Assembly (NCBI RefSeq): GCF_002155975.1
Contig: NZ_MUMI01000283.1
Coordinates: 1 to 46,654 of the forward strand
Length of the DNA: 46,654 nt
Direction of reading: 5' to 3'
DNA from: Amycolatopsis kentuckyensis
GTDB lineage: Bacteria > Actinomycetota > Actinomycetes > Mycobacteriales > Pseudonocardiaceae
The position numbers and the translations under genes were made by a program. The notes under the pieces are model-generated. The model had not been told where the DNA came from and did no database searches. It saw only the letters and a program-made list of their open reading frames with translations. The stretch's first letter is position 1, and each line of letters opens with the position of its first letter. Positions 33,094 through 41,592 of the stretch are shown here, piece after piece.

Positions 33094-34512
33094 ATGACCG
33101 AGAACGACCCCAGCGCACACGAACCCGCGGCGCCGAGGCACCCCGAGACCGGCCAGCAGCCGGCCCAGGGCGGTTGGGCGGGAAACCCGTACGGTGAGCA
33201 GGCCCAGCCCGAGTCCGGCGGTGCGCCGCAGTATTCGGAGCCGTCCTACCACGCGGTGACCGGGGCCGATCCGGCGTACGGCGGCCAGTCCGCGAACCCG
33301 TGGTCGGCCCCGGGCGCGCAGCTGCCCTCCGGCCAGACGCAGCAGAGCGTCTACCCGCCGCCGAACCCGTACGGGCAGCCCCCCACGGGCGGCTACCCGG
33401 TGGCCGCCGCGCCGGAGCCCAAGCGGTCCGGCGGGAAGCTGCTCGCCGGCGTCGCGCTGGTCGCGCTGCTGGTCGGCGGCGTCGCGGGCGGGACGGTCGG
33501 GTACTTCACCGGCGGGTCGTCCGGCCCGGCCAGCAACGCGCTCGACGCGCCGAAGCCGGCCCAGCAGACGGGCAACGCGCCCGCCGGCTCGATCGAGGCC
33601 GTCGCGCAGAAGCTGTCGCCGAGCGTGGTCGAGCTGCAGGTCAGCGGCCAGCAGGGGGCCGGCGAAGGCTCCGGGTTCGTGATCAGCACCGACGGCTACA
33701 TCCTGACGAACAACCACGTCGTCGAGGTCGGCGCGAACGGCGGTCAGATCCAGGCGGTGTTCCAGGACGGCAAGAAGGCCGCCGCCAAGGTCGTCGGCCG
33801 CGACCCGACGACCGACATCGCGGTCGTCAAGGTCACCGGCGTCGGCAACCTGACCCCGGTGGAGCTCGGCCGGTCCGACGACCTGCGCGTCGGCCAGTCG
33901 GTGGTGGCCATCGGCTCGCCGTTCGAGCTGGCCGGCACGGTGACGTCCGGCATCGTCAGCTCGCTGCACCGGCCGGTGCGTGCGGGCGGCAGCAGCGGCG
34001 ACCAGACGACGGTGATGGACGCGGTCCAGACCGACGCGGCGATCAACCCGGGCAACTCGGGTGGCCCGCTGGCGAACATGTCCGGCCAGGTCATCGGCAT
34101 CAACTCGGCGATCTACAGCCCGCAGTCGGCGTCGGGCGGCCAGGGCCAGGGCGCGTCCGAAGGCGGCAACGTCGGCATCGGCTTCGCCATCCCGATCGAC
34201 CAGGCCCGCCGCACCGCGGACACGATCATCAAGACCGGCCAGGCGGTGCAGACCTACATCGGCGCGGAGGTCAAGGACGCCCCGCAGGGCGGCGCCGAGC
34301 TCGGCGCGATCAAGGCCGGCAGCCCGGCGGAGAAGGCCGGCCTGAAGGCGGGCGACGTCGTCACCAAGATCGACGACCGCCCGATCGACTCGGCCGACAC
34401 CCTGGTCGCGGCGGTCCGCACCCGCGCCCCGGACGAGAAGGCGACCTTCACGCTCGCCGGCGGCCGCACGGTCGAGGTGACCTTCGGCGGCCAGCCCGTC
34501 CAGCCCAACTGA
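33094..34512 (+). CDS. pepD: HtrA/DegP-type membrane serine protease (PepD-like)
   Basis: 472 residues. Cytoplasmic Pro/Gly/Gln-rich tail about 1-108, one membrane helix about 113-135 (LLAGVALVALLVGGVAGGTVGYF), trypsin-like protease domain about 165-385 with His in TNNHVV, Asp in TTDIAVVKV and Ser in NPGNSGGPL, then one PDZ domain about 388-470 (AELGAIKAGSPAEKAGLKAGDVV). S1C family quality-control protease acting outside the membrane. The MprA-box repeat upstream and order mprAB-pepD-moaB2-mscL identify it as the PepD equivalent, though two insertions separate the members here. Confidence 0.94.
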   Translation: MTENDPSAHEPAAPRHPETGQQPAQGGWAGNPYGEQAQPESGGAPQYSEPSYHAVTGADPAYGGQSANPWSAPGAQLPSGQTQQSVYPPPNPYGQPPTGGYPVAAAPEPKRSGGKLLAGVALVALLVGGVAGGTVGYFTGGSSGPASNALDAPKPAQQTGNAPAGSIEAVAQKLSPSVVELQVSGQQGAGEGSGFVISTDGYILTNNHVVEVGANGGQIQAVFQDGKKAAAKVVGRDPTTDIAVVKVTGVGNLTPVELGRSDDLRVGQSVVAIGSPFELAGTVTSGIVSSLHRPVRAGGSSGDQTTVMDAVQTDAAINPGNSGGPLANMSGQVIGINSAIYSPQSASGGQGQGASEGGNVGIGFAIPIDQARRTADTIIKTGQAVQTYIGAEVKDAPQGGAELGAIKAGSPAEKAGLKAGDVVTKIDDRPIDSADTLVAAVRTRAPDEKATFTLAGGRTVEVTFGGQPVQPN

Positions 34513-34520
34513 TCCAGACG

Positions 34521-34544
34521 CTCGGCCGCCCTGGCGCGGCCGAG
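34521..34544 (+). terminator. 9-bp stem hairpin after pepD
   Basis: CTCGGCCGC (34521-34529), loop CCTGGC, GCGGCCGAG (34536-34544), 8 bp beyond the pepD stop codon. Confidence 0.7.
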
Positions 34545-34588
34545 ACCAACTTCGGCTCGACCCCCGTTTTCCGGGGCCGGACCCACAA

Positions 34589-34630
34589 GGCCACGCGCGA
34601 CCAGGCACTCGATGCCGGTCGCGCGTGGCC
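34589..34630. terminator. 14-bp stem hairpin between convergent operons
   Basis: GGCCACGCGCGACC (34589-34602) and GGTCGCGCGTGGCC (34617-34630) are exact complements. The 14-nt loop can itself pair GGCA with TGCC. Placed 15 bp beyond the stop of the minus-strand operon at 34646, so it most likely ends that operon. Confidence 0.75.
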
Positions 34631-34645
34631 GCATTTGTGCCCGGG

Positions 34646-35191
34646 TCAGGTGCGGGGGCGGTCGGCTGGTGGGTGGGAACCGGAATCTTGCGTGTCTGGA
34701 GGCGTATCTCGCGTGATTGGGGACGTGTCTGGCGTGATTGGGGGCGTATCTCGCGTGATTGGAGGTGTATCTCGCGTGATTGGGGGGACGACACGGCGGC
34801 GGAGGGCGGTCAGGACCACCGTGAGCCAGACTGCTGCCAGGGTGACGGCCAGGGCCGGGACCGGGTTGGTGTCGTGGAGGCCTGGCATGGGTGGGGTTCC
34901 GTACGGGCGCCAGAGCAGCGGGAACGCCAGGATGGCCAGCGCGGCGGTGATGACCGCGCCCGCGATGACGGGGGTTCGCCAGCGGGGCGGGAGGAGTCGG
35001 GACAGGGCGAAGCCGAGCAGTGCCGTCAGCGGGGCGATGACCGCGTCGTTGAGGATCGGGCCACCGACGACCCAGGCCAGGGTGCCGAAGACGTCGGGAC
35101 GCAGGGGGAGCGCGTACTCGGCGAACAGCACCACGCCCCACACCAGTGCGGCGAGGCCGGGCAGCGCGAGGAGCGCGCGGGCGGTCTTCAC
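34646..35191 (-). CDS. Four-helix membrane protein with heptapeptide-repeat tail
   Basis: 181 residues. Four predicted membrane helices in the first 140 residues (LLALPGLAALVWGVVLFAEYAL, VIAPLTALLGFALSRLL, PVIAGAVITAALAILAFPLLW, PALAVTLAAVWLTVVL). The last 40 residues are a degenerate seven-residue repeat on the theme PPITRDT, coded by 21-bp tandem DNA repeats. GTG 35191 overlaps the oxidoreductase stop as GTGA. Last gene of the five-gene minus operon, probably an assembly or electron-transfer partner of the cytochrome-type oxidoreductase. Family unknown. Confidence 0.75.
   Translation of the reverse strand: MKTARALLALPGLAALVWGVVLFAEYALPLRPDVFGTLAWVVGGPILNDAVIAPLTALLGFALSRLLPPRWRTPVIAGAVITAALAILAFPLLWRPYGTPPMPGLHDTNPVPALAVTLAAVWLTVVLTALRRRVVPPITRDTPPITRDTPPITPDTSPITRDTPPDTQDSGSHPPADRPRT
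34696..34784 (+). repeat. 21-bp tandem repeat, four copies
   Basis: The core GCGTGATTGG recurs at 34711, 34732, 34753 and 34774, exactly 21 bp apart, with flanking GGCGTATCTC partly conserved. The array lies at the 3' end of the minus-strand membrane-protein gene and codes for its PPITRDT repeats; being in phase with codons it can change copy number without a frameshift. Confidence 0.9.
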
Positions 35192-36303
35192 AGCACCTCC
35201 AGTTTCGTGACCCACTTCGTCTGCAGCACGCCGGGCCGGTTCGGGGCGATGATCCGGCAGGGGAAGCCGTGGTCGGGGGCGAGGACCTCGCCGTTCAACT
35301 CCAAAGCCAGCAACGTCAGTTCGTCGGCCGTGTGCTCGCCGGGCAGGACGCTGACGCCGTACAGCCCGGAGCGCTCCAAAGAGGACACCCGGACCGCCGT
35401 GCCCGGTGCCGCGCCGACGGCTTTCAGCAGCGCGGGCAGGGAAATCCCGCGCCAGGTGGCCGACTGGCTCCAGCCCTCCACGCACGCGATCGGGAGCTCG
35501 GCCGTCGTCTGCGGCAGGGCGCGCAGCTCGTCGAGCGAGAACTTCGTCGTGCCGCGCGGGGTCACCACCGAGAGGCGCCAGGCCGGCGACCACGTGATGC
35601 CCGCGGCCGCCGCCGTGCGGTTCACCGGGAGGCCCTGCGTGCCGTTGCCGGTCTTCCAGGAGAGGGCGGAGACACCGCGCAGGAACGGAACCGTCGCGCC
35701 CGCGGTGGCCACGACCGCGACGCCGGTCGCCAGCCCGGTGGTCACCAGGAACTCCCGTCGCGACAGCCCTTCGGCCGGCGGCTCCTCGACGGTGGCCCGG
35801 CTCAGGCCGCGGCGGATGATCGGCAGCTTCACCGCGACGTGCACCAGGATCGAGCCGATGGCCAGCCACGCGACCGCGTAGTGCACTTGCGGGAAGTAGA
35901 AGCCCCACGGGTAGTTCTGCGCCACGTTCAGCAGCCCGGTGGTCAGCTCGAAGAACGCCGCGCCGGACAGCACCAGGATCGACAGCCGCTCCAGGGCGTG
36001 CGGCAGCGAGCGGACGAGCGGCCGGCCGAACAGTTTCGGGTAGACGCTCCACAGCTTCGCCAGCAGCAACGGGATCGACGCGACGCCCGAGACCACGTGC
36101 AGCCCCTGCGTGACGCGGTAGAGGCCGACCGGCCGGCTGGGCCAGAAGAACCAGCTCGGCGGGTGCTGGATGAGGTGGCTGAGCAAGCCCGTCACGAAGC
36201 ACGTCGTGAACGTGATGGCGAGGGCCAAGCCGATCTTCGACGTCACGCGCTCGTGGTGCGCCGCGGCCCGGAACTGCTCTTCCGCCGGGATCGGGAGTTT
36301 CAC
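35188..36303 (-). CDS. Fused cytochrome b / sulfite-oxidase-type molybdopterin oxidoreductase
   Basis: 371 residues. The N-terminal half has four to five helices with several His (LLSHLIQHPP, GLHVVSG, VHYAVAWLA, ILVHVAVKLP), as in a di-haem cytochrome b561-like membrane domain. At about 160 comes LSRREFLVTTGLATGVAVVATAG, an internal twin-arginine-like segment. The C-terminal half (about 200-371) is an oxidored_molyb domain with the molybdenum-ligand Cys in IACVEGWSQSATWRG and APDHGFPCRIIAPNRPG. Outer-face Moco enzyme feeding electrons to or from quinone. GTG 36303, GTGA overlap. moaB downstream in the region fits molybdopterin use. Confidence 0.9.
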   Translation of the reverse strand: MKLPIPAEEQFRAAAHHERVTSKIGLALAITFTTCFVTGLLSHLIQHPPSWFFWPSRPVGLYRVTQGLHVVSGVASIPLLLAKLWSVYPKLFGRPLVRSLPHALERLSILVLSGAAFFELTTGLLNVAQNYPWGFYFPQVHYAVAWLAIGSILVHVAVKLPIIRRGLSRATVEEPPAEGLSRREFLVTTGLATGVAVVATAGATVPFLRGVSALSWKTGNGTQGLPVNRTAAAAGITWSPAWRLSVVTPRGTTKFSLDELRALPQTTAELPIACVEGWSQSATWRGISLPALLKAVGAAPGTAVRVSSLERSGLYGVSVLPGEHTADELTLLALELNGEVLAPDHGFPCRIIAPNRPGVLQTKWVTKLEVL

Positions 36304-36932
36304 GATCGCTCCAATCGTGCGAACCAGCGGTGCCCGCGCCGGGTGGTCCGGTCGACGCGCAACCCGGCGCGCGCGGCGACTTCGGCGATTGCGTCGACCC
36401 CGACCCAGGCCCAGGTGAACCAGGCGACGTCGGCGTGGCCGGGCCGGAGCCGGACGCGCTCGTGCCGCAGCCCCCGGCCGGGCGGCTCGAGCTCGACGAG
36501 GATGTCGCCGTCGGGAGCGATCAGCCGCGCCGTGCGCCGCAGGAGGGTGGCCGGGTCGCCGCCGATGCCGATGTTGCCGTCCGCGAGCAAGGCGTGCCGC
36601 CACCGCCCCTCGCCGGGCAGGCGGTCGAAGAGGTTGCGCTGCAACGCACTTCCGCCGCGTCGCCGGGTCAGCCCGACGGCCGTGCGCGAGCTGTCCACGC
36701 CCAGCACGACGACCCCGCGCGCGGCCAGCGCCGCGGTCAGCCTGCCGGGCCCGCACCCGAGATCGATGGTGGGACCGGAACACGCGTCGAGCAGGACGTC
36801 GTCGCCCTCGGACGGTTCCGCCCAGCGTTCCACCGCCAGCTCGATCCGCTCGCCACTGGCCAGCTCGAGCCAGCACCGGTGGCCGAGCAGGCCGAGGTCG
36901 AACTCGTGGCCGGCGCTTGCCGGGGCCGTCAT
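36300..36932 (-). CDS. SAM-dependent methyltransferase-like protein
   Basis: 210 residues. Motif I IDLGCGPGRLTAALAARG (about 56-73) and acidic VVLGVDSS; HALLADGNIGIGGDP and ILVELEPPG complete the class I fold. ATG 36932 (or GTG 36935) overlaps the preceding gene's stop as TGATG; GTGA overlap with the oxidoreductase. This trio of GT2, DUF2064 and methyltransferase next to a Moco oxidoreductase is a recurrent actinomycete set. Substrate unknown. Confidence 0.85.
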   Translation of the reverse strand: MTAPASAGHEFDLGLLGHRCWLELASGERIELAVERWAEPSEGDDVLLDACSGPTIDLGCGPGRLTAALAARGVVVLGVDSSRTAVGLTRRRGGSALQRNLFDRLPGEGRWRHALLADGNIGIGGDPATLLRRTARLIAPDGDILVELEPPGRGLRHERVRLRPGHADVAWFTWAWVGVDAIAEVAARAGLRVDRTTRRGHRWFARLERS

Positions 36933-37615
36933 CACGCCACCGCCTGTCCGCCGACGGCCGCCACGGCTCGGGCGAACCGGCCGTGCGGACACGCCGCCGC
37001 CACCGACCGGGCGTCCACCATGGTGTCCACATCGGACAGTTGGAACGCCTGCCGTGTCTGCAGCCCGCGCGCGGCGAGGGCGCGTAGCGTGCGCTCGCCG
37101 GTGTCGTCGCGGGACATCGGGACGTCCGCGAGGACCTGCGCATGCCGTGGGTCGGCGAGTCCCAGCGCCCACCAGCCACCGTCCGCGGCCGGCCCGAGCA
37201 CCGAGTCGTGGCTGCCGTGCCGGACCGGTGCGGCCGCCGCGGCGAGGGACTCCGGCGTGACCTGCGGCGTGTCCATGCCGATCTGGAGAACGGGCAGTCC
37301 GGCGTGCACCGCCGCGGCGTCGGCGTGGGCGTTCGCCAGCCGGATACCGAAATCCCGGCCACGCTGCGGGATGACGGTCGAGCGCCGCAGCGCCCCACCG
37401 ATCTCGGCGGACCGGGCCGCGGCGCCGAGGTCGCCGGTCATCGCGACGACGGGCAAGGCGCCGGGCACCGCGCAGACGGCGTCGAGCGTGTCGAGCAGCG
37501 CGGCCGCGGCGATCTCGGCCGCCTGCGCCGGCGTCGCGGGCGGGCAGAGCCGGGTCTTCGCGAGGCCGGGCACCGGCGCCTTCGCCACGACCAGCAGGAC
37601 GAACGGACGCGTCAT
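36932..37615 (-). CDS. DUF2064 / TIGR04282-type GT-A glycosyltransferase-like protein
   Basis: 227 residues. VVAKAPVPGLAKTRLCPP (about 8-25) is the nucleotide-binding opening of the DUF2064/TIGR04282 family, with IGMDTPQVTPESL (DxD-like Asp) and LGPAADGGWWALGL typical of it. The family is related to nucleotidyl- and glycosyltransferases, some in arsenosugar synthesis. ATGA overlap with the upstream GT2. Probably works with GT2 on a glycosylated lipid or small molecule. Confidence 0.88.
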   Translation of the reverse strand: MTRPFVLLVVAKAPVPGLAKTRLCPPATPAQAAEIAAAALLDTLDAVCAVPGALPVVAMTGDLGAAARSAEIGGALRRSTVIPQRGRDFGIRLANAHADAAAVHAGLPVLQIGMDTPQVTPESLAAAAAPVRHGSHDSVLGPAADGGWWALGLADPRHAQVLADVPMSRDDTGERTLRALAARGLQTRQAFQLSDVDTMVDARSVAAACPHGRFARAVAAVGGQAVA

Positions 37616-38271
37616 CGGGCCAGCACCCGCCCGAAGTCGCGGACCGCGCGCAGCGTGCCCCGCGCCGACCCGGACACCTTCGACTTCGTGCCCTTGGCGC
37701 GCTCGCCGTACCGGACGTCGAACTCGCGGACCCGCCACCCGGCACGCCCGGCCTTGATCAGCAGCTCCAGGGGATAGCCGAACGCCCGGTCGGCCACGCC
37801 CAGGCCGAGCAGCGCCCGCCGGTCCGCGGCGCGCAGGGGCGCGATGTCCCGCACCGGCAGCCCCCGGCTGCGCAACAGCGACGCCAGCACGACGTTGCCC
37901 GCCCGCGCATGCCACGGCCACACCCCGGGACCGGTCGGCACCCGGCGTCCGACAGCCAGGTCCGTGCCGTGCTCGACCGCGCTCACCAGGTGCGGCAAGT
38001 CGGCGAGGTCCAGGGACCCGTCGGCGTCGGCGAAGCACACGATGTCCGCGGTGGCGGCTTCCAGGCCCGCGTGCACGGCCGCGCCGTAGCCACGCCGCGG
38101 TTCGTGGACGACCTTCGCGCCGAGCGAGGCCGCCACTTCGGGTGAGCCGTCGGACGAACCGTTGTCGACCACGATCGCGCGGTAGCCCGGCGGCAGGCCG
38201 GCCAGCACGCCGGGCAGCGCGGCCGCTTCGTCGAGGCAGGGGAGGACGACGTCCACTTCCAAGTCAGTCAC
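37612..38271 (-). CDS. GT2-family glycosyltransferase
   Basis: 219 residues, GT-A fold: VDVVLPCLDEAAALP, VVDNGSSDGSPEVA, GYGAAVHAGLEAATADIVCFADADGSLD with the DxD metal motif (about 80-86), and RDIAPLRAADRRALLGLG. Resembles polyprenyl-phosphate sugar transferases but has no membrane helices. First gene of a five-gene operon linked throughout by overlapping stops and starts. GTG 38271 is 7 nt after TACGGT, a leaderless promoter. Confidence 0.92.
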   Translation of the reverse strand: MTDLEVDVVLPCLDEAAALPGVLAGLPPGYRAIVVDNGSSDGSPEVAASLGAKVVHEPRRGYGAAVHAGLEAATADIVCFADADGSLDLADLPHLVSAVEHGTDLAVGRRVPTGPGVWPWHARAGNVVLASLLRSRGLPVRDIAPLRAADRRALLGLGVADRAFGYPLELLIKAGRAGWRVREFDVRYGERAKGTKSKVSGSARGTLRAVRDFGRVLAR

Positions 38272-38278
38272 GGGCCCG

Positions 38279-38284
38279 ACCGTA
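38279..38284 (-). promoter_or_regulatory. -10 box TACGGT, leaderless start of GT2 operon
   Basis: TACGGT read on the minus strand, 7 nt before GTG 38271. No Shine-Dalgarno precedes the start. Confidence 0.5.
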
Positions 38285-38319
38285 AGTCCGTCCCGAGTGG
38301 GGTAGAACCCTTGTGGCGC

Positions 38320-38362
38320 TTACCGAATCATGACGTCCGGCGAGTTCTTACCGCGTCGTTAC
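38320..38362. promoter_or_regulatory. Two TTAC-N7-TTAC sites in divergent promoter
   Basis: TTACCGAATCATGAC (38320-38334) and TTACCGCGTCGTTAC (38348-38362), each with an 11-bp period; on the other strand they read as GTnAC-n6-GTnAC-like sites. They lie 28 bp apart between the GT2 operon and the mannosyltransferase/two-component operon. OmpR-family regulators of actinobacteria (MtrA, GlnR) bind such sites; the local regulator at 39821 is an obvious candidate. Confidence 0.6.
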
Positions 38363-38415
38363 GGCTCCCGTTCCGGGAGCGCGGATCGTCCGCCGCGGCC
38401 CTAGGGTGGGCGGCG

Positions 38416-39810
38416 ATGAGCGAGCCGAACCCGGCAGCCCGGCTCGCCGAGCCGCCTGCCCGCGAACCCGAAGCCCCGGTCACCGGCCGCCGCGCCGACC
38501 TCCTCGCCGTCGCCGCGGCGGTGGTGCTCGTCGCCGCGGCCACCGCGGTCGGCCTGTACTACAACCGGCCGCACTCCGGTGTGATCATCTTCGTGTCGGC
38601 GCCACCGTTGTTCGCCGACTGGCTGCCGCACGTCGGCCCGGGTTCGGTGTTCGCCGTGCTCGTCGCGGTCGCGGTGGTGCTCCACGGCCCGGCGCTGGCC
38701 GCTCGCCTGCCGTGGCGTCGCGCCCTCGCCGCCGGCTACCTCGCCTCGCTCGCCTGGATCTTCTCGCTGGCCATGGTCGACGGCTGGTCCCGCGGGTTCG
38801 CCGGGCACCTCACCATCCCGCAGGAGTACCTCCACGAGGTGCCGGGGATCACCGACATCCCGCGGATGCTGCGCGAGTTCTCCTCACGCATCCTCGATTT
38901 CCAGCCGCACTCGTGGACGACGCACGTCTCCGGGCACCCGCCGGGCGCGACGCTCGTCTTCGTCTGGCTGGACCGGCTCGGCCTGCACGGCGGCGTGTGG
39001 GCGGCCACGGCCGTGGTGCTCGCCGGCAGCCTGGTCGCGGTGGCCGTGCCGGCCACGGTCGCCCTGCTCGGCCGGCCCGAGGCGGCCCGCACGGTGCTGC
39101 CGTTCGCCGTCCTCACCCCCGGCGCGGTGTGGATCGGCGTGTCGGCGGACGGCCTGTTCGCCGGGGTGACCGCCACCGGCCTCGCGCTGCTCGCGCTGTC
39201 CGCGACGGGGTTCACCCACGGCCGCCGGTACGCCGTGCCGGCCGGGCTCGCCGCCGGCGTTCTGCTCGGCTTCGGGATCTTCCTGTCGTACGGCCTGGTG
39301 CTGCTCGGCGTGCTCGCGGTGGCGGTCGCCGTTCTCGGCCGGCAGTGGCGGGCGGCGGCACTGGCCATCGTCGCGGCCCTCGCCGTCGTGGGCGTCTTCG
39401 CGTGGGCCGGCTTCTGGTGGCTCGACGGCTACCACCTGGTCGTCGAGCGCTACTACCAGGGCGTTGCGCTGGTCCGGCCCTATTCGTACTGGGTGTGGGC
39501 CGACCTCGCCGCGGTCGTGGTCGCGCTCGGGCCCGCGGTCGTGGCCGCCGTCCGGCGCGGTCTCGCGTCCCCGCGCCGGACCCTGCTCACCGATCCGGTG
39601 CTCCTGCTCGGCCTCGCCGCCCTGACCGCCATCCTCTTCGCCGACGTCTCGGGCCTGTCGAAAGCCGAGACCGAGCGGATCTGGCTACCGTTCGGGGTGT
39701 GGTTGCTGCCGATGACGGCGTTGCTGCCGCGGCCGGGCCGCCAGTGGTGGCTGGCCGCCCAGGCGGCGACGGCGCTGGCGCTCAACCACCTGCTGCTGAC
39801 GGGCTGGTGA
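38416..39810 (+). CDS. Polytopic GT-C-like membrane glycosyltransferase
   Basis: 464 residues, about 11 membrane helices. The first outer loops carry HVSGHPPGATLVFVWLD (about 175-190), a motif typical of lipid-linked mannosyltransferase-like proteins, and PPLFADWLPH and ERIWLPFGVWLLP follow. ATG 38416 is 8 nt after TAGGGT (leaderless), favoured over an upstream in-frame start at 38311 that would run through the operator sites. Ten bases before the response regulator, so likely one operon. Probably extends a polyprenyl-linked glycan at the outer face. Donor not inferable. Confidence 0.8.
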   Translation: MSEPNPAARLAEPPAREPEAPVTGRRADLLAVAAAVVLVAAATAVGLYYNRPHSGVIIFVSAPPLFADWLPHVGPGSVFAVLVAVAVVLHGPALAARLPWRRALAAGYLASLAWIFSLAMVDGWSRGFAGHLTIPQEYLHEVPGITDIPRMLREFSSRILDFQPHSWTTHVSGHPPGATLVFVWLDRLGLHGGVWAATAVVLAGSLVAVAVPATVALLGRPEAARTVLPFAVLTPGAVWIGVSADGLFAGVTATGLALLALSATGFTHGRRYAVPAGLAAGVLLGFGIFLSYGLVLLGVLAVAVAVLGRQWRAAALAIVAALAVVGVFAWAGFWWLDGYHLVVERYYQGVALVRPYSYWVWADLAAVVVALGPAVVAAVRRGLASPRRTLLTDPVLLLGLAALTAILFADVSGLSKAETERIWLPFGVWLLPMTALLPRPGRQWWLAAQAATALALNHLLLTGW

Positions 39811-39820
39811 GGGAGACGTG

Positions 39821-40522
39821 ATGAGCGATCAGACCGGGCACGTGCTCGTGGTCGACGACGACGAGACGGTCCGCGACGTCGTCCGCCGCTACCTCGAGGT
39901 GGCCGGGTTCACCGTCGACATGGCCGGCGACGGCGCCGAGGGCCTGGCCCGGTTCGCCGCCCACGAGCCCGACCTGGTCGTCCTCGACGTCATGATGCCC
40001 GGGATCAACGGCCTCGAGGTGTGCCGGCGGCTGCGTCAGGTGAGCCAGGTGCCGATCGTCATGCTCACCGCCCTCGGCGAGGAGGAGAACCGCATTGCCG
40101 GGCTCCAGCTCGGCGCCGACGACTACGTGACCAAACCGTTCAGCCCCAAGGAACTCGCCCTCCGCGTCGCCTCGGTGCTGCGCCGCGCCCGGATGCCACG
40201 CCCGGAGCCGGCCGCCGCCGAGCTCGTGGACGGCGACCTGCGCCTGCAGATGAAGGCACGGACCGCGACCCGCGGCGGCCGCGAACTGCCGCTCACCACC
40301 CGCGAGTTCGACCTGCTGGCGTTCTTCCTCGCCCACCCGGGTGTCGCCTACTCGCGCGCGGACCTGCTCGAGAAGGTGTGGAGCTGGGACTTCGGCGATC
40401 AGTCCACAGTGACCGTCCACGTGCGACGGTTGCGCGAGAAGATCGAGCGCGACCCGGCCAAGCCGACCCGGGTGGCGACCGTGTGGGGCGTCGGCTACCG
40501 CTACGACCGGGAGCAGCCGTGA
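39821..40522 (+). CDS. OmpR-family response regulator
   Basis: 233 residues. Receiver 1-120: [10 protein letters not shown], phospho-Asp in [10 protein letters not shown] (about 53), [14 protein letters not shown] and [13 protein letters not shown]. Winged-helix DNA-binding domain about 140-230 ([42 protein letters not shown]). ATG 39821 with GGGAG 5 nt upstream; GTG 39818 is adjacent. GTGA overlap with its kinase. Likely binds the TTAC-N7-TTAC sites upstream of this operon. Confidence 0.93.
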   Translation: MSDQTGHVLVVDDDETVRDVVRRYLEVAGFTVDMAGDGAEGLARFAAHEPDLVVLDVMMPGINGLEVCRRLRQVSQVPIVMLTALGEEENRIAGLQLGADDYVTKPFSPKELALRVASVLRRARMPRPEPAAAELVDGDLRLQMKARTATRGGRELPLTTREFDLLAFFLAHPGVAYSRADLLEKVWSWDFGDQSTVTVHVRRLREKIERDPAKPTRVATVWGVGYRYDREQP

Positions 40523-41568
40523 TCGGCTCGGGCGAATCCTTCCCGGAGATGCTGACGCACCTCTGGCACATCCTGCCGTTCGCGCTGCTGTTCTCGCTGC
40601 CGGTCGCGGCGCTGGGCGGGGTGGCGCTGTACGTCCTGCGCCGCGGTTCGCTGACCACCACGCTCTCGGTGCTGGTGCTGATCCCGGTGCTCGCCACGCT
40701 GGTCGGCGTCCTGGGGATCAGCGGGTTCATGTTCACCCCGGCCCTGACCACGATGCTCCTGGTTTGCCTGCTCGTCGCGCTGGTCACCGTGCCCGCGGCG
40801 ATCATCCTCGGCCGGGCGATCGCGCGCCGCAGTGTGTGGGAACGCGAGGCGCGCGAGCGGGAACGCGCCGCCGAGGCGTCGCGGCGCGAACTGGTCGCCT
40901 GGATCAGCCACGACCTGCGCAGCCCGCTGGCCGGCATCCAGGCGATGGCCGAAGCGCTGGCGGACGGCGTGGTGTCCGAACGCAACGAGGTCGCCGACTA
41001 CGCCCAGCGGATCGGCGGCGAAACCCGGCGGCTCTCCGCGATGGTCGGCGACCTGTTCGAGCTCTCGCGGATCACTGCGGGCGCCCTGGAGCTCACGATG
41101 TCCGCGGTGCCGCTGCGGGACGTCGTGAGCGACGCTGTCGCCGCCCAGTCGCCAGTCGCCCAGCGGAAGCGGGTGCGGGTGCTCGCGAACGCCTCGACCT
41201 GGCCGGTGGTGACCGGCAGCGACCCGGAACTGGCCCGGATCGTGCGGAACCTGGTCTCCAACGCGATCCGGCACACCCCGCCCGACGGGACGGTGGCGGT
41301 GCAGATCGGCGTCGACGGCAACGAGGCGCTGCTCGCGGTCGACGACTCCTGCGGCGGCATCCCGGACGACGAGATCACCCGGGTGTTCGACGTGGCCTTC
41401 CGCGGGACGCAGGCGCGGACGCCCGAGCGCGGGGGGACGACCAGCGGGGGCGGGCTCGGCCTGGCCATCGCCAAGGGGCTGGTCGAGGCTCATCGCGGGC
41501 GGATCGGGGTGCAGAACCACGGGCCGGGGTGCCGGTTCGAGGTGCGCCTGCCGCTCGCGATGCCTTAG
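40519..41568 (+). CDS. Sensor histidine kinase without large outer domain
   Basis: 349 residues. Two or three membrane helices in the first 100 residues (about 14-35, 45-65, 72-95) with very short loops, so sensing is probably within the membrane. Phospho-acceptor His in [18 protein letters not shown] (about 132), N box [39 protein letters not shown] 40519 overlaps the regulator's stop. Together with the regulator forms a complete two-component system in an operon with the membrane mannosyltransferase. Confidence 0.92.
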   Translation: MIGSGESFPEMLTHLWHILPFALLFSLPVAALGGVALYVLRRGSLTTTLSVLVLIPVLATLVGVLGISGFMFTPALTTMLLVCLLVALVTVPAAIILGRAIARRSVWEREARERERAAEASRRELVAWISHDLRSPLAGIQAMAEALADGVVSERNEVADYAQRIGGETRRLSAMVGDLFELSRITAGALELTMSAVPLRDVVSDAVAAQSPVAQRKRVRVLANASTWPVVTGSDPELARIVRNLVSNAIRHTPPDGTVAVQIGVDGNEALLAVDDSCGGIPDDEITRVFDVAFRGTQARTPERGGTTSGGGLGLAIAKGLVEAHRGRIGVQNHGPGCRFEVRLPLAMP

Positions 41569-41592
41569 GCGGCTTGGGGCGTCTTCCCGCGA

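Noticed and set aside
31297..34794. Minus-strand open frame of about 1165 codons across deoR, galT and pepD
   Set aside because: Low-complexity Arg/Asp/Gly composition opposite three recognisable genes; no ribosome site.
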